Assembly (NCBI RefSeq): GCF_963378095.1
Contig: NZ_OY726397.1
Location: forward strand, 5,146,001-5,210,000
Direction: 5' to 3'
DNA length: 64,000 bases
Source: Mycolicibacterium sp. MU0053
Lineage (GTDB): Bacteria; Actinomycetota; Actinomycetes; Mycobacteriales; Mycobacteriaceae
Part shown: positions 40,329 to 49,700 of the stretch, in pieces
How positions within the stretch are numbered: position 1 is the first letter of the stretch
Layout: each line of letters opens with the position of its first letter
Notes under the pieces: generated by a model
What the model saw: only the letters and a program-made list of their open reading frames with translations
Told to the model about the DNA's origin: nothing
Database searches by the model: none
Program-made: the position numbers and the translations under genes

Positions 40329-41840
40329 CTACCGCGGCATCAGGTCTTCCCAGCTCTGCGCGGCCGGCTGCGCCAAATCCGATTGGCGGAACACCGAGCC
40401 GTCCGGTGTGGCGTACTGCCCGGTGCCCGGGTTGTACGTGGCGATCGCGACCGAGGGACCGGCCGCATCGTGGGCGCTCGGCGTCACCGGCAGCGCCCCC
40501 TCGACCGGGGCGGGTCCCGGCGCCGGAGGCGGCAACGGAGTGCCCTCGGTGGGTCCGAAGATGTTCGCGTCGGGGGTAACCCGGTCATCCGGTGGGACTC
40601 CCTGGGCGATGAGGCCCGGATCGATCGGGTACGGGCCGAGGGCATGCTGGCGCTGCGCCAACGGCCGGAAAGGCTCGTCGCTCTCACAGATCTCGACCGT
40701 CGGTGCGCGCTTGCCCGGCTGGGCGATGCAGGGGTAGTTGCGTGCCCCGCGCACGCCGATCGGTGAATCCTGCGGCAGCTTGCAGTACAGACCCTCCGGG
40801 GTGTCCACGTCGGTCAGGTCGGTCGGGGAACGCCACGACGAGGGCGGCAGGAATCCCACCGTGCAGGCCGCCGGGTCACCGAGGGTGACGGTGAACTCGG
40901 CCAGCGCCAGGCCGGTCGGGTTGTTCAGCGACGACCCGTAGGACTGGGTGGCGGCCAGATACGGCGGAAGCAGCACCAGCAACTGTTCGATCGACGGATG
41001 GTAGGTGACCCCGATCTGTCCCACCGTGGTCAGGTTCGCCAGCAGCACCGGCAAGGTCGGCTTGATCTGGTTGAGGAGCCGTGAGGCCTCGTCCGCGGTG
41101 TCGGAGCCGGTACGCAGGATGGTCCGCACCTCGGGGTCGCGGGCATCGATCGCGCCGGTGATCCCGGCCAGGCTGCGCGCCCAGGTGCGGATGGCATAGA
41201 CGCTTTCGGCCTGACCGTCGAGCAGCGGACGACTCTCCTCGATCAGCGTGCGGGTGCTGTCGGCGTGGTCGTTGAGGTCGGCGGCGAGCCGGGCCGACGA
41301 GTCGAACAACGAGCCCAGGTCGTGACCGGTTCCGTTGAGCGCCTTGAAGGATTCGTCGAGCAGGCCGGTGAGCTTGCCGGTGGGGATGCTGCCGACCAGA
41401 TCGTTCATTTGATCGAGCATCGGGCCGACGGGCTGCGGCAGCGCGGAATGGCCCGCCACGATCACCGTCCCGTCCTCCAGATAGGGACCACCCTCGGTGC
41501 GCGGCAACAGATCTACGTACTGTTCGCCGACCGCGGACACGCTGAGCACCTTCGCTTCCAGGTCGACGGGGATCTTCGGCGAAGTCTTCAGCGACATCGT
41601 CACCTCGGCACCGTCGCGGGTCGGACGGATGTCGGTGACCTTGCCCACCTCGATGCCCCGGTAGGTCACGTTGGAGAACTGGTACAGGCCGCCGGTGCCG
41701 GGCAGTTGCAGCTGCACCGAGATCCGTCCGATCCCGAGTAGCACCGGGGCCTGCATGTATACGAAGATCATGGTGCCGACGCCGATCACCGAAGCGACGG
41801 CGAAGATGGCCAGCTGGGTACGGACGAAACGCGTCAACAT
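40329..41840 (-). CDS. mceF: Mce-family protein F
   Basis: The 503-residue protein has one N-terminal membrane segment (IFAVASVIGVGTMIFVYMQA), the MCE/MlaD domain (LYQFSNVTYRGIEVGKVTDI near residue 52), the long helical mycobacterial Mce region with coiled-coil character (about 130-320) and a Pro-rich C-terminal tail (about 420-503). It is the last of six Mce proteins that form a hetero-hexameric lipid-conducting tube across the periplasm with the YrbE permease. It overlaps the mceE stop by 1 bp (TGATG). No mce-associated (mam) gene follows. Confidence 0.93.
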   Translation of the reverse strand: MLTRFVRTQLAIFAVASVIGVGTMIFVYMQAPVLLGIGRISVQLQLPGTGGLYQFSNVTYRGIEVGKVTDIRPTRDGAEVTMSLKTSPKIPVDLEAKVLSVSAVGEQYVDLLPRTEGGPYLEDGTVIVAGHSALPQPVGPMLDQMNDLVGSIPTGKLTGLLDESFKALNGTGHDLGSLFDSSARLAADLNDHADSTRTLIEESRPLLDGQAESVYAIRTWARSLAGITGAIDARDPEVRTILRTGSDTADEASRLLNQIKPTLPVLLANLTTVGQIGVTYHPSIEQLLVLLPPYLAATQSYGSSLNNPTGLALAEFTVTLGDPAACTVGFLPPSSWRSPTDLTDVDTPEGLYCKLPQDSPIGVRGARNYPCIAQPGKRAPTVEICESDEPFRPLAQRQHALGPYPIDPGLIAQGVPPDDRVTPDANIFGPTEGTPLPPPAPGPAPVEGALPVTPSAHDAAGPSVAIATYNPGTGQYATPDGSVFRQSDLAQPAAQSWEDLMPR

Positions 41841-43030
41841 CAGCCCTGTCCTCCCTCGAGCGCCGGCGCCGCACCCGTGGGCGCATCGACCAGCGGCGGA
41901 ATGGTGGCCAACTCGTCGGGCACCGGGGTCAGCGGAGCTTTCAGCGGGTCCCGCGTGTAAGTCGAGTACCAGGGATCACCCGGCGCCGGGACCAACGAGG
42001 CGTTCGGCTCGCCCCACCGGGTACCGAGCAGGAGTCCGCTCTTCAGCCGCGAAATCGTGAAGTCGAACACGATGAACTGATTCATGAAATCGCCGCGGAT
42101 GCCGCGGTCGATGAATTCCTGGGTGTACGGATAGGTGGGCAGGTACGCCAGGGCGGTCGCCAAATCGGGTCCCACATCGGCGAGTGCGCGCACCGTCGGT
42201 TCCAGGTTCTCCAGGTTGCGGACGATATCGGCCTGGGACTCGTTGACGAGTTGCGTTGCGGTGTCACTGAAGTCACCCAGCTTGCGTAGCGCCGTCGTGA
42301 TGCGCGGGCGCTGCTCGTTGAGCACCTCCAACGCCTTGGGGATGCGGTCCAGGGCGTCGGTGAGCACGTCGCGTTCGCCGGCGAACGTCGCGGCGAGCCG
42401 TTCCAACTCCGAGATCGAGGCAATGATGTTGTCGTGCTGGTTGTCCAGCAGGCCGATCACCTTGTTCATCCGGGTGACCAGGTCCCGGATCTGAGGCTGC
42501 CGACCGTCCAGCGCGGCGTTGAAGTTGTTGATGATGCCACCGATGTGGCTGAGCCCGCCGCCGTTGACGACCACGGACAGCGACGACAGCGTCTGCTCGG
42601 TGGAGGGGTAGGTCGAGGCCTTGTCCACCGGAATGGTCGCGCCCGCCGGCAGCCGGCCGGTGGGCTCCTCGCCGACCGGCGGGTCCAGGGCCAGGTGCAT
42701 GGATCCCAGCAGGCTGGTCTGCCCCACGGTGGCGACGGCGTTCGCCGGGACCACGGCATCGGGCTGCACCGAGAGTTCCACCTGGGCGCGCCAGTCGTCC
42801 ACCACCATCTTGCGCACGGCACCGACGACGACGTCGTTCACCATGACCGGCGAATTGGATTCCAGCGTACCGATATTGGCGATCTGAACCCGGTAGGGAA
42901 TCGCATCCCCACCGGTACCGACGGTGCCGGGCAGTGGCAACGAGTTGAGACCGTCGAAGGAACAGCCGGACGCCACCAGTGCGACACCGCACGCGGCGGC
43001 TATCGCGCGTCTGATCCGCGGTGTCCTCAT
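41840..43030 (-). CDS. mceE: Mce-family lipoprotein E
   Basis: The 396-residue protein starts at ATG 43030. It has a lipoprotein signal (IAAACGVALVASGC, lipidated Cys 23), as is typical of the E subunit of Mce operons (LprK-like). The MCE domain follows (YRVQIANIGTLESNSPVMVN near residue 46), then helical repeats and a C-terminal region rich in Pro. It anchors the Mce complex to the membrane from outside. It overlaps mceD by 4 bp and mceF by 1 bp. Confidence 0.95.
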   Translation of the reverse strand: MRTPRIRRAIAAACGVALVASGCSFDGLNSLPLPGTVGTGGDAIPYRVQIANIGTLESNSPVMVNDVVVGAVRKMVVDDWRAQVELSVQPDAVVPANAVATVGQTSLLGSMHLALDPPVGEEPTGRLPAGATIPVDKASTYPSTEQTLSSLSVVVNGGGLSHIGGIINNFNAALDGRQPQIRDLVTRMNKVIGLLDNQHDNIIASISELERLAATFAGERDVLTDALDRIPKALEVLNEQRPRITTALRKLGDFSDTATQLVNESQADIVRNLENLEPTVRALADVGPDLATALAYLPTYPYTQEFIDRGIRGDFMNQFIVFDFTISRLKSGLLLGTRWGEPNASLVPAPGDPWYSTYTRDPLKAPLTPVPDELATIPPLVDAPTGAAPALEGGQG

Positions 43031-44502
43031 GGGGTGGTTCCCGTCGGTGCCGGCGCTTCCGCGGGCAGCAGCATCTCGGCCAGGTTCGACGCGGCAGGTG
43101 CAGCGGCCGGCGGAGCGGGCAGCCCCGGCGGGACGGGGGCGCCCGGGTACAGCGCAGGATGGCGAGCAGCGGGCAACCCGTCGGGGGCGTAGGCCCCGGG
43201 GGGCTGGGGCGGGTCGAACCATCCCGGCGGCGGCGGGGAATCGCCGCCGGCGCCGGTGTACGCCGAGACCGCCGGCGGTATCTCGGCCGGCACCGGGGCC
43301 CCTCCCGCACCGCCCGGCGCGAGGCTGGGATCGGAGTAGATCACGTTCTTGGGGGCGGGCCCCAGGAACGCGTTGAACGGCACCGGCAGGTAGTTGAAAT
43401 TCATCAACCGCAGCGCGGGCCCCAGGTACTCGGCACAGGCCTTGCCCGACTCCGAGGCGGTGACATTCTCGACCGCTGCGATCGATGCGCAGATGGCGTG
43501 CAACGGGTTGGCGAAGTTGTGCACCGCGAACGACCCGCGCGGGCCGCCGGTGTCCGGGTTGTAGATGTTGTAGCCGTTGACCAGCGCGTTCGGCGCGGCA
43601 TGCAGCACATTCTTGACCACCATGCTGTTGTCGGACAACACCTGGGTCACGTTCGCCAAGCGCTGCATCTGCTCGGCGGTTTGATCCCGCGAACCGGCGA
43701 CAAACCGCTGCACCTTGCCGACGGCCTGGGACAACTCGCCGATGGCCGAGTCCAGATCCGCGCGGCCGCCGTCGATGACGCCGGTGACATCGGCCAGCCG
43801 GTCCTGGAACTGCACGATCTGAGTGTTGCTGTTGCGCAACGCGCTCACGAACACCTGGAGGTTCTCGATGGTCGACGCAATGTCGCCGCTGCCCTGGCCG
43901 AGAGTTCGCCCCACGTCGGACAATTCGGTGATGGTCTGCTTGAGTAACTGCCCGTTGCCGGACATCGCGTCGGCGGCGGTGTCGATGAAGCGTCCCAGCG
44001 AGGTGCCCGAGACGCCACTTTCCGGGCCCAGTTCGGTGGCCAAGCGGGTGAGTTGTTCCTTGATCTGGTCCCACTCGACCGGGATCGCGGTGCGATCTTC
44101 CCCGATTTCGCCGCCGTCGGCCATGGTCTCGCCGGTTGCCTCCGGACGCGAGCCGTAGGCGGGAGTCAACTGCACATACCGCGCCGACACCAGATTCGGG
44201 GCCACGATGATCGCCTTCGCGTCGGCCGGGACGGGGACGTCGCGGTCGACGTGCAGGGTGAGTCGGGTCCGGGTGCCGAGCGCGTCGATCGATTTGATGG
44301 TGCCCACCCGCACGCCGACGATGCGCACCTCATCGCCGGGGTAGATGGCCGTCGCCGACGTGAAGTAGGCGACGATCGTCTTGGGGCCCAGAAACCTCTG
44401 ATGCCCCACGTAGCCGACGCCCGCCACCAGCGCCGCTGCCACAGCGGCGAGTAGGAGTTTCGTGGCCCGCGGACCGAGCCGCCGATTGGCGATCATGGTC
44501 AT
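43027..44502 (-). CDS. mceD: Mce-family protein D
   Basis: The 491-residue protein has an N-terminal membrane segment (KLLLAAVAAALVAGVGYVG), the MCE domain (VAYFTSATAIYPGDEVRIVG near residue 44), helical regions and a markedly Pro/Ala-rich C-terminal tail (about residues 405-491, PPPPGWFDPPQPPGAYAPDG). The tail may interact with the cell wall. It overlaps the mceC stop by 4 bp and the mceE start by 4 bp. It is a subunit of the lipid importer encoded by this operon. Confidence 0.94.
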   Translation of the reverse strand: MTMIANRRLGPRATKLLLAAVAAALVAGVGYVGHQRFLGPKTIVAYFTSATAIYPGDEVRIVGVRVGTIKSIDALGTRTRLTLHVDRDVPVPADAKAIIVAPNLVSARYVQLTPAYGSRPEATGETMADGGEIGEDRTAIPVEWDQIKEQLTRLATELGPESGVSGTSLGRFIDTAADAMSGNGQLLKQTITELSDVGRTLGQGSGDIASTIENLQVFVSALRNSNTQIVQFQDRLADVTGVIDGGRADLDSAIGELSQAVGKVQRFVAGSRDQTAEQMQRLANVTQVLSDNSMVVKNVLHAAPNALVNGYNIYNPDTGGPRGSFAVHNFANPLHAICASIAAVENVTASESGKACAEYLGPALRLMNFNYLPVPFNAFLGPAPKNVIYSDPSLAPGGAGGAPVPAEIPPAVSAYTGAGGDSPPPPGWFDPPQPPGAYAPDGLPAARHPALYPGAPVPPGLPAPPAAAPAASNLAEMLLPAEAPAPTGTTP

Positions 44503-45575
44503 CCTCCGGGAATACCGTTGTTGGGGAAGGGGAATTCGGCACGCGGTCCGGCAGTGTCGGGTGGCTGGCCGGCGTTGACGCCGCGGCGGAATCCGAGCGC
44601 ATAATCGAGGAAGGGCTGCAGGGCCGCGCCGGGCAGCATATTGGACGGAAACCCGTTGTAGTAGAACCCGTTGTTGACCGCCTCGCCCTGGGTCAGTTGG
44701 TACTTCGCAAGGCCCTCAAGCGCTTTCGTCAGGTTGTCGCGGTTGCGTTCGAGCATCTCGGCGACCCGGTTGAGTTGTTCGAGCGTCGGGGCGAGTTCCT
44801 GCTCATTGTCATCGACGAGACCGGACAGTTGCTGGGCCACCGCCGTGGTGTTGGCGAGCAGGGTGACGATCGCGTGCCGTCGGTCCCGCAACACCCCGAG
44901 CAGGTCGTTGGCGTTGAGGATCAGGCGGTTCACCTGTTGACTGCGCTCGGCCAGGATTCCGGTGACGTCGCTGGCGGTGCTGAGCAGACTACCCAGGGAC
45001 TCGTTGCGGTTGTTCAACGACTTCGACAACCGGCTCACCCCGTCGAAGGTGGGGGCCAGTTGTGGCGCCACCCGCTCGATGGTCTCCGACAACGTATCCA
45101 GCGACTGGTTGATGGCGGCGGTGTCGGTCGCGGTGGTGTTCGAGGTGAACTCGTTCAGGGCGTCGGTCAGCGTGTAGGGCGACGCGGTGCGCGACAACGG
45201 AATGACACCGAGCGCACCGATGCTGCCGCTGCCCCGTGGTTCAACCACCAAGACTCGTTCGCCGAGCAGCGTGCCGATGCTGATCTGCGCTTCGGTGTCC
45301 TGGCCGAGTCGCACCTTGCTGTTGACGGCAAAGGTCACCAGTGCCGCGCCGCCGTCGAACTCGACATCGGAGACGGCGCCGACCGTGACCCCGGAGACCT
45401 TGACGTCGTTGCCTGCGGTCAGGCCGCCCGCTTCGGCGAAGACCGCCTGGTATCGGACCGAGGTCACCATCGACAGCAGTTGTTGCGGCTGCAACCCGAC
45501 CGCGATGACCAGCATGATCAGCACCAGGCCGATGAATCCGGCACGGACCAGGGAGGATTCCCGATATTTGAGCAT
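44499..45575 (-). CDS. mceC: Mce-family protein C
   Basis: The 358-residue protein starts at ATG 45575, sharing a base with the mceB stop (TGATG). A membrane segment (FIGLVLIMLVIAVGLQ) precedes the MCE domain (RYQAVFAEAGGLTAGNDVKV near residue 41) and the helical region with many Leu heptads. The C-terminal part contains the YYNGF and FLDYALGFRRG segments common to MceC proteins. An earlier in-frame start (45590) would overlap mceB more and is less likely. Confidence 0.94.
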   Translation of the reverse strand: MLKYRESSLVRAGFIGLVLIMLVIAVGLQPQQLLSMVTSVRYQAVFAEAGGLTAGNDVKVSGVTVGAVSDVEFDGGAALVTFAVNSKVRLGQDTEAQISIGTLLGERVLVVEPRGSGSIGALGVIPLSRTASPYTLTDALNEFTSNTTATDTAAINQSLDTLSETIERVAPQLAPTFDGVSRLSKSLNNRNESLGSLLSTASDVTGILAERSQQVNRLILNANDLLGVLRDRRHAIVTLLANTTAVAQQLSGLVDDNEQELAPTLEQLNRVAEMLERNRDNLTKALEGLAKYQLTQGEAVNNGFYYNGFPSNMLPGAALQPFLDYALGFRRGVNAGQPPDTAGPRAEFPFPNNGIPGG

Positions 45576-46606
45576 CAGGGCTCCTCGCATCTTCCGGTGT
45601 TCTGGATGAGCCAGGGGAAGTAGGCGGTGCGCCCCTCCAGGTCCGAGACCCGCATCGAGATTCCGCAGAGGTAGAGGTTCAACCAGCTGCCGTAGGAGCC
45701 GAGCCGCACCAGTTTGCGGTAGTTCTGCGGGGCCTTCTGCAAGGTGAGGTCGAGTCGGGCCAGGTCCGTTTCATTCGACAGCAGCGGTGCCAACCGGGTG
45801 AGTTGATCCACGGTGCCCGACAACGACGGTCGGGCTTCGGTGAGCAGGTCCGCCAGGGAGGCGGTGCCGTTGTCCAGCGCCGTGATGGCCGCACCGATCG
45901 GATCGCGTTCTTCGGCGAGACCGCTCACCAGGCGCTCGAGGCCGTCCACCGCACCGGAGAACCTTTTTCCGTCCTTGGCCAGTACCGCCAGTGTCTCGTT
46001 GAGGTTCTCGATCAGGCGCTCCACGGTCTCCCCGTTGTCGGCCACGGCGTTGGTGAACGACGACGTCCGGGCGAACAGCGACTCCAAGTCCCCGCCCTGT
46101 CCCTGCAGGATTTGGATCAACGAGGCGGTCAGCGCATTCACGTCATCGGGATCGAGCCCTTGGATGACCGGCTTGAGGCCACCAAGCAGCAGGTCCAGAT
46201 TCAGTGCGGACTCGGTGCGATCCAACCCGATGTGGGATCCCGGCGGTTGGATGCGGGCGGCGCCGGGTTCGTCGAGCAGTTCCAGGTAGCGGTCGCCGAC
46301 GAGATTCAGGTACCGCACCGCAACCCTGGTGCCTTCGGTGAGGCGGATGTGGTCGTCGGCGTCGAAGGCGACCAGCACGGTGTTGTCGGGCTGCAACTCC
46401 ACCTCCCGCACGGTGCCGATCCGAATTCCGGAGACCCGCACCGAATCCCCCGATCTCAGGCTCGACGAGTCTTCGAACAGCGCCGAATAGGTGTTGGTGG
46501 AGCCGGACCGGTACTGGCTGAAGATCACGAACAGCCCCCCGGTCAGCAGCACCATCGTGACCACGAAGGCGCCGAATTTGGTGGCCGTGCGTCCCAGTCC
46601 GCTCAT
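45575..46606 (-). CDS. mceB: Mce-family protein B
   Basis: The 343-residue protein starts at ATG 46606, which overlaps the mceA stop by 4 bp. It has an N-terminal membrane segment (FGAFVVTMVLLTGGLFVIF), the MCE domain (NTYSALFEDSSSLRSGDSVR near residue 37), a helical region with coiled-coil character and a C-terminal part with the conserved YGSWLNLYLCGISMRV. It is a subunit of the Mce lipid importer. Confidence 0.95.
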   Translation of the reverse strand: MSGLGRTATKFGAFVVTMVLLTGGLFVIFSQYRSGSTNTYSALFEDSSSLRSGDSVRVSGIRIGTVREVELQPDNTVLVAFDADDHIRLTEGTRVAVRYLNLVGDRYLELLDEPGAARIQPPGSHIGLDRTESALNLDLLLGGLKPVIQGLDPDDVNALTASLIQILQGQGGDLESLFARTSSFTNAVADNGETVERLIENLNETLAVLAKDGKRFSGAVDGLERLVSGLAEERDPIGAAITALDNGTASLADLLTEARPSLSGTVDQLTRLAPLLSNETDLARLDLTLQKAPQNYRKLVRLGSYGSWLNLYLCGISMRVSDLEGRTAYFPWLIQNTGRCEEP

Positions 46607-47796
46607 CCGGGGTGCCCAACCTGTGAAGAGTTGCGCGGCGGCCCACCGATGGGTCCGTAGAGCATCTGTTTGAGTCCGTCGGAGTTCAGCAGGATCCCCT
46701 CGTTGCCGTATTGCGCGGGGTTGGCACCGACGTCTGCGATCACGAACGGCGGACGCTTCTGGAACCCGACCGTGGGCAGATCGGTGCACTGCGGCCCGCC
46801 GGTGGCGGCCACCTTCGGCAGGTTCTGTGGGTAGCGGTAGCGCTCCTGGCCCGGGACCACGGCCTGCAGGAGCACCCCGCCGGGCATCGGGGTGCCGGGC
46901 GCCTTCGCCAGTTCGGCGGCACCGCCGATGCCGCAGGTCAGCGCCGGGTTGTACTGGTTGGTGAGGTCGGTGGTGGGCACGAGCAGGCGCATCACCTCGC
47001 TGATCGCGCGCCGGTTGGTACCTACCACGTCGTTGCCGGTGTCGGACAGGCCGATCACGCTGATCAGCAGGGCATCGAGATGCTGCTGTTCCTCGACCAG
47101 AGTTTGGCTGATCCGGCTCGACGCGGCGACGGTGGTGATCAGATCTGGTGCGGCGTCGGCATACGCTCGGAAAACCTCTGGCGCAACGGTGATCTCGTGC
47201 TCCATCGCCGGCAGACTCGGGTCGATCTTGACCAGGAACTCCTCGAAATCGGACAGCATCTGGCCGATCTGCTCGCCGCGGCCGTCCACCGCCGTCGCCA
47301 ACGCGCCGAGCGTCTCGTTGAGCTTCGTGGGTTCGATCTTGTTCAGCACCGAGGACAGCTGCTCGAAGACGGTGTTGACCTCGACCGAGACGTGGTCGGC
47401 GCCCAACACCTGGCCGGCCTGCAGCGGCTCGGCGGCGGGATTCACCGGTGGAATCAGATCGACGAACTTGGAGCCGAACACCGTGGTGGAGGCGATTTCC
47501 ACGCGGACGTTGGACGGGATGATGTCCAGGTAGGCAGGGTTCATGGCCAGGTGCAGCGCGGCCCGGCCGTCCGGCAGCGATTCGATCGAGCGCACCGTAC
47601 CCACCTGGGCGCCATGCAGTTTCACCTTGGCGTCGGCGTTCATCACCAGACCGGCGCGCTGCGAGAGCACGGTGACCGGAACCGACGTGGTGAAGCTGCC
47701 GCGAAATAGGCCCACCGCCACGGCCACCACCGCCACGGCAGCCAGTACGCTCGCCGCCCCCACCAGTCGTCTCTTGATCTCCGGATCCATTGCCAT
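46603..47796 (-). CDS. mceA: Mce-family protein A
   Basis: The 397-residue protein starts at ATG 47796 (ATG 47790 is also possible), 8 bp after GGAG. It has a membrane segment (LVGAASVLAAVAVVAVAVGL), the MCE domain (VTVLSQRAGLVMNADAKVKL near residue 40), the helical region and a C-terminal domain with PALTCGIGGAAE. It is the first Mce subunit after the two YrbE permeases. I cannot assign the operon to mce1, mce2, mce3, mce4 or another class from memory; the steroid-type neighbourhood makes steroid import conceivable but not proven. Confidence 0.94.
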   Translation of the reverse strand: MAMDPEIKRRLVGAASVLAAVAVVAVAVGLFRGSFTTSVPVTVLSQRAGLVMNADAKVKLHGAQVGTVRSIESLPDGRAALHLAMNPAYLDIIPSNVRVEIASTTVFGSKFVDLIPPVNPAAEPLQAGQVLGADHVSVEVNTVFEQLSSVLNKIEPTKLNETLGALATAVDGRGEQIGQMLSDFEEFLVKIDPSLPAMEHEITVAPEVFRAYADAAPDLITTVAASSRISQTLVEEQQHLDALLISVIGLSDTGNDVVGTNRRAISEVMRLLVPTTDLTNQYNPALTCGIGGAAELAKAPGTPMPGGVLLQAVVPGQERYRYPQNLPKVAATGGPQCTDLPTVGFQKRPPFVIADVGANPAQYGNEGILLNSDGLKQMLYGPIGGPPRNSSQVGHPG

Positions 47797-47811
47797 CAGT
47801 TGCGCTCCGCC

Positions 47812-48669
47812 CTAGCCCGAAAGGTTGAAGTTGCCGTTGGAGCCGTAAATGGACAGGGAGACCAGCAGGGTCACCGAGACGACGGCGACCAGCGAGGTGC
47901 GTACCGCGTTACCGACCGCGGCCCCGACCCCGGCCGGCCCGCCCGCGGCGAAGTAGCCGAAATAGGTGTGGATCAACAGGATCGTGATCGCCATCAGGAT
48001 CGCCTGCAAAAACGACCACAACAGGTCGATCGGATTCAAAAACGTATAGAAGTAGTGGTCGTAGAGGCCACCGGACTGCCCCAACAACACCACCGTGGTG
48101 AACTGCGCGGCCACAAACGACATGATCACCGCGATCGCATACAACGGCGTGATCGCCGTCATCCCCGCGATGATCCGCGTCGAAACCAGATACTCCACCG
48201 GCGGAATCCCCATCGACTCCAGCGCGTCGATCTCCTCGTTGATCCGCATCGCGCCCAACTGCGCCGTCACCCCCGCCCCGAACGTGGCGGCCAACCCGAT
48301 ACCGGCCACAATCGGCGCCGCGATACGCACGTTGATGAACGCCGACAAGAACCCCGTCAACGCCTCGATGCCGATATTGCCCAGCGACGAATAACCCTGG
48401 ATCGCCAACACCCCACCAGTGGCCAACGTCAAGAACCCGACGATCACCACGGTGCCGCCGATCATCGCCAGCGTGCCCGCACCCATCGAAATCTCGGCGA
48501 TCAACCGGATGATCTCCTTGCGGAACCGCACCATCGCCGGCGGCACCCCAGCCAGGGCACGACCATAGAACAAGATGTGATCGCCGATCCCGGAAAAGAA
48601 GTCCACCGGCCGGCCCGCCTGGCCGACCAGCCGCGGAAAGCGTTGCCGCAACAGCGTTGAAGTACCCAT
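47812..48669 (-). CDS. yrbEB: YrbEB, MlaE-type permease subunit
   Basis: The 285-residue integral membrane protein has about six hydrophobic segments and the MlaE/YrbE signature EIDALESMGIPPVEYLVSTR (about residues 146-165), which contacts the Mkl/MceG ATPase. It is the second permease half of the Mce importer. The 5' neighbour yrbEA ends 10 bp upstream and mceA begins 15 bp downstream. Its codons favour TTG and GGT more than the mce genes around it. The ATPase is not encoded in the window, as usual for mycobacteria. Confidence 0.95.
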   Translation of the reverse strand: MGTSTLLRQRFPRLVGQAGRPVDFFSGIGDHILFYGRALAGVPPAMVRFRKEIIRLIAEISMGAGTLAMIGGTVVIVGFLTLATGGVLAIQGYSSLGNIGIEALTGFLSAFINVRIAAPIVAGIGLAATFGAGVTAQLGAMRINEEIDALESMGIPPVEYLVSTRIIAGMTAITPLYAIAVIMSFVAAQFTTVVLLGQSGGLYDHYFYTFLNPIDLLWSFLQAILMAITILLIHTYFGYFAAGGPAGVGAAVGNAVRTSLVAVVSVTLLVSLSIYGSNGNFNLSG

Positions 48670-48679
48670 GGCGCCCGCC

Positions 48680-49492
48680 CTACCCGTTCGTCATCTGAAT
48701 GCCGATGGCCGTGACAATCACGTTGATCACGAACAACGCCATGAACGCGTACACCACCGTCTCGTTGACCGCATTACCGACCGCCTTGGCCCCACCGCCA
48801 GTGATCGTCAACCCCCGATAACAGGCCACCAACCCCGCGATCAGACCGAACAACGCCGCCTTGACACACGAGATGATCACCTCCGGAACCCCGGTCAACA
48901 GCGTGATCCCAGCCGCGAACGCACCCGGATTCACATCCTGAATGAACACCGAAAACACATAACCGCCCAGGATCCCGATGATCACCACCAAGCTGTTCAA
49001 CAACAGCGCCACCAGACCCGCCGCCAACATCCGCGGCGTCACCAGACGCTGCACCGGATTGATGCCCAGCACCTCCATCGCGTCGATCTCCTCACGAATG
49101 GTCCGCGACCCCAGATCCGCGCACATCGCCGTCGCACCCGCACCAGCCACGATCAACACCGTCACCATCGGACCCAACTGCGTCACCGCACCGAACGCCG
49201 CCCCCGCACCCGAGAGATCCGCCGCCCCCAACTCCCGCAACAAAATGTTCAACGTGAACGACACCAGAACCGTGAACGGAATCGCCACCAACAACGTCGG
49301 CGCCAACGACACCCGCGCCACAAACCAGCACTGCTCCAAGAACTCCCGGCCCTGAAAGGGCCTACGGAAGAGGAATTTGAGGGCGTCGGCGGACATCGCG
49401 AGGAGTCCACCGACCGCCTGCATGGGTCCGGATTTGCCGGCTCCGAAACCGCGCAGTCCGACGGACCAGCGGTCCTGGGCATTACTGACCAT
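48680..49492 (-). CDS. yrbEA: YrbEA, MlaE-type permease subunit
   Basis: The 270-residue integral membrane protein has about six hydrophobic segments and the signature EEIDAMEVLGINPVQRLVTP (about residues 132-151). The first about 25 residues are polar and may be partly untranslated; an internal ATG at 49423 (MQAVGGLLAM) is an alternative start. The FRRPFQGREFLEQCWFVARV segment is characteristic of YrbEA. It is the first gene of the operon. From about the residue after this segment the codon use shifts to TTG/GGT/GCG-rich, and the first 150 bp of the gene do not show that bias. Confidence 0.95.
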   Translation of the reverse strand: MVSNAQDRWSVGLRGFGAGKSGPMQAVGGLLAMSADALKFLFRRPFQGREFLEQCWFVARVSLAPTLLVAIPFTVLVSFTLNILLRELGAADLSGAGAAFGAVTQLGPMVTVLIVAGAGATAMCADLGSRTIREEIDAMEVLGINPVQRLVTPRMLAAGLVALLLNSLVVIIGILGGYVFSVFIQDVNPGAFAAGITLLTGVPEVIISCVKAALFGLIAGLVACYRGLTITGGGAKAVGNAVNETVVYAFMALFVINVIVTAIGIQMTNG

Positions 49493-49700
49493 GTGCCGCA
49501 GAAGCCTCCCTCGACTGGCTCAACCGAAAACCCAGCTCCGCGCGCCGATGCACCGGACAAGGAGACGGTGACAGCCCGCGCCGACCGGCGGCACGTCCCA
49601 TCCCATCTACCGGGAAGCGTCGGAGCCGCACCCCCGCACGGCGGGAGACCGTAATCTCCTGTCAGATGTGTGCGCGTTCGCCGATCCGAGGAGTTGAGCC

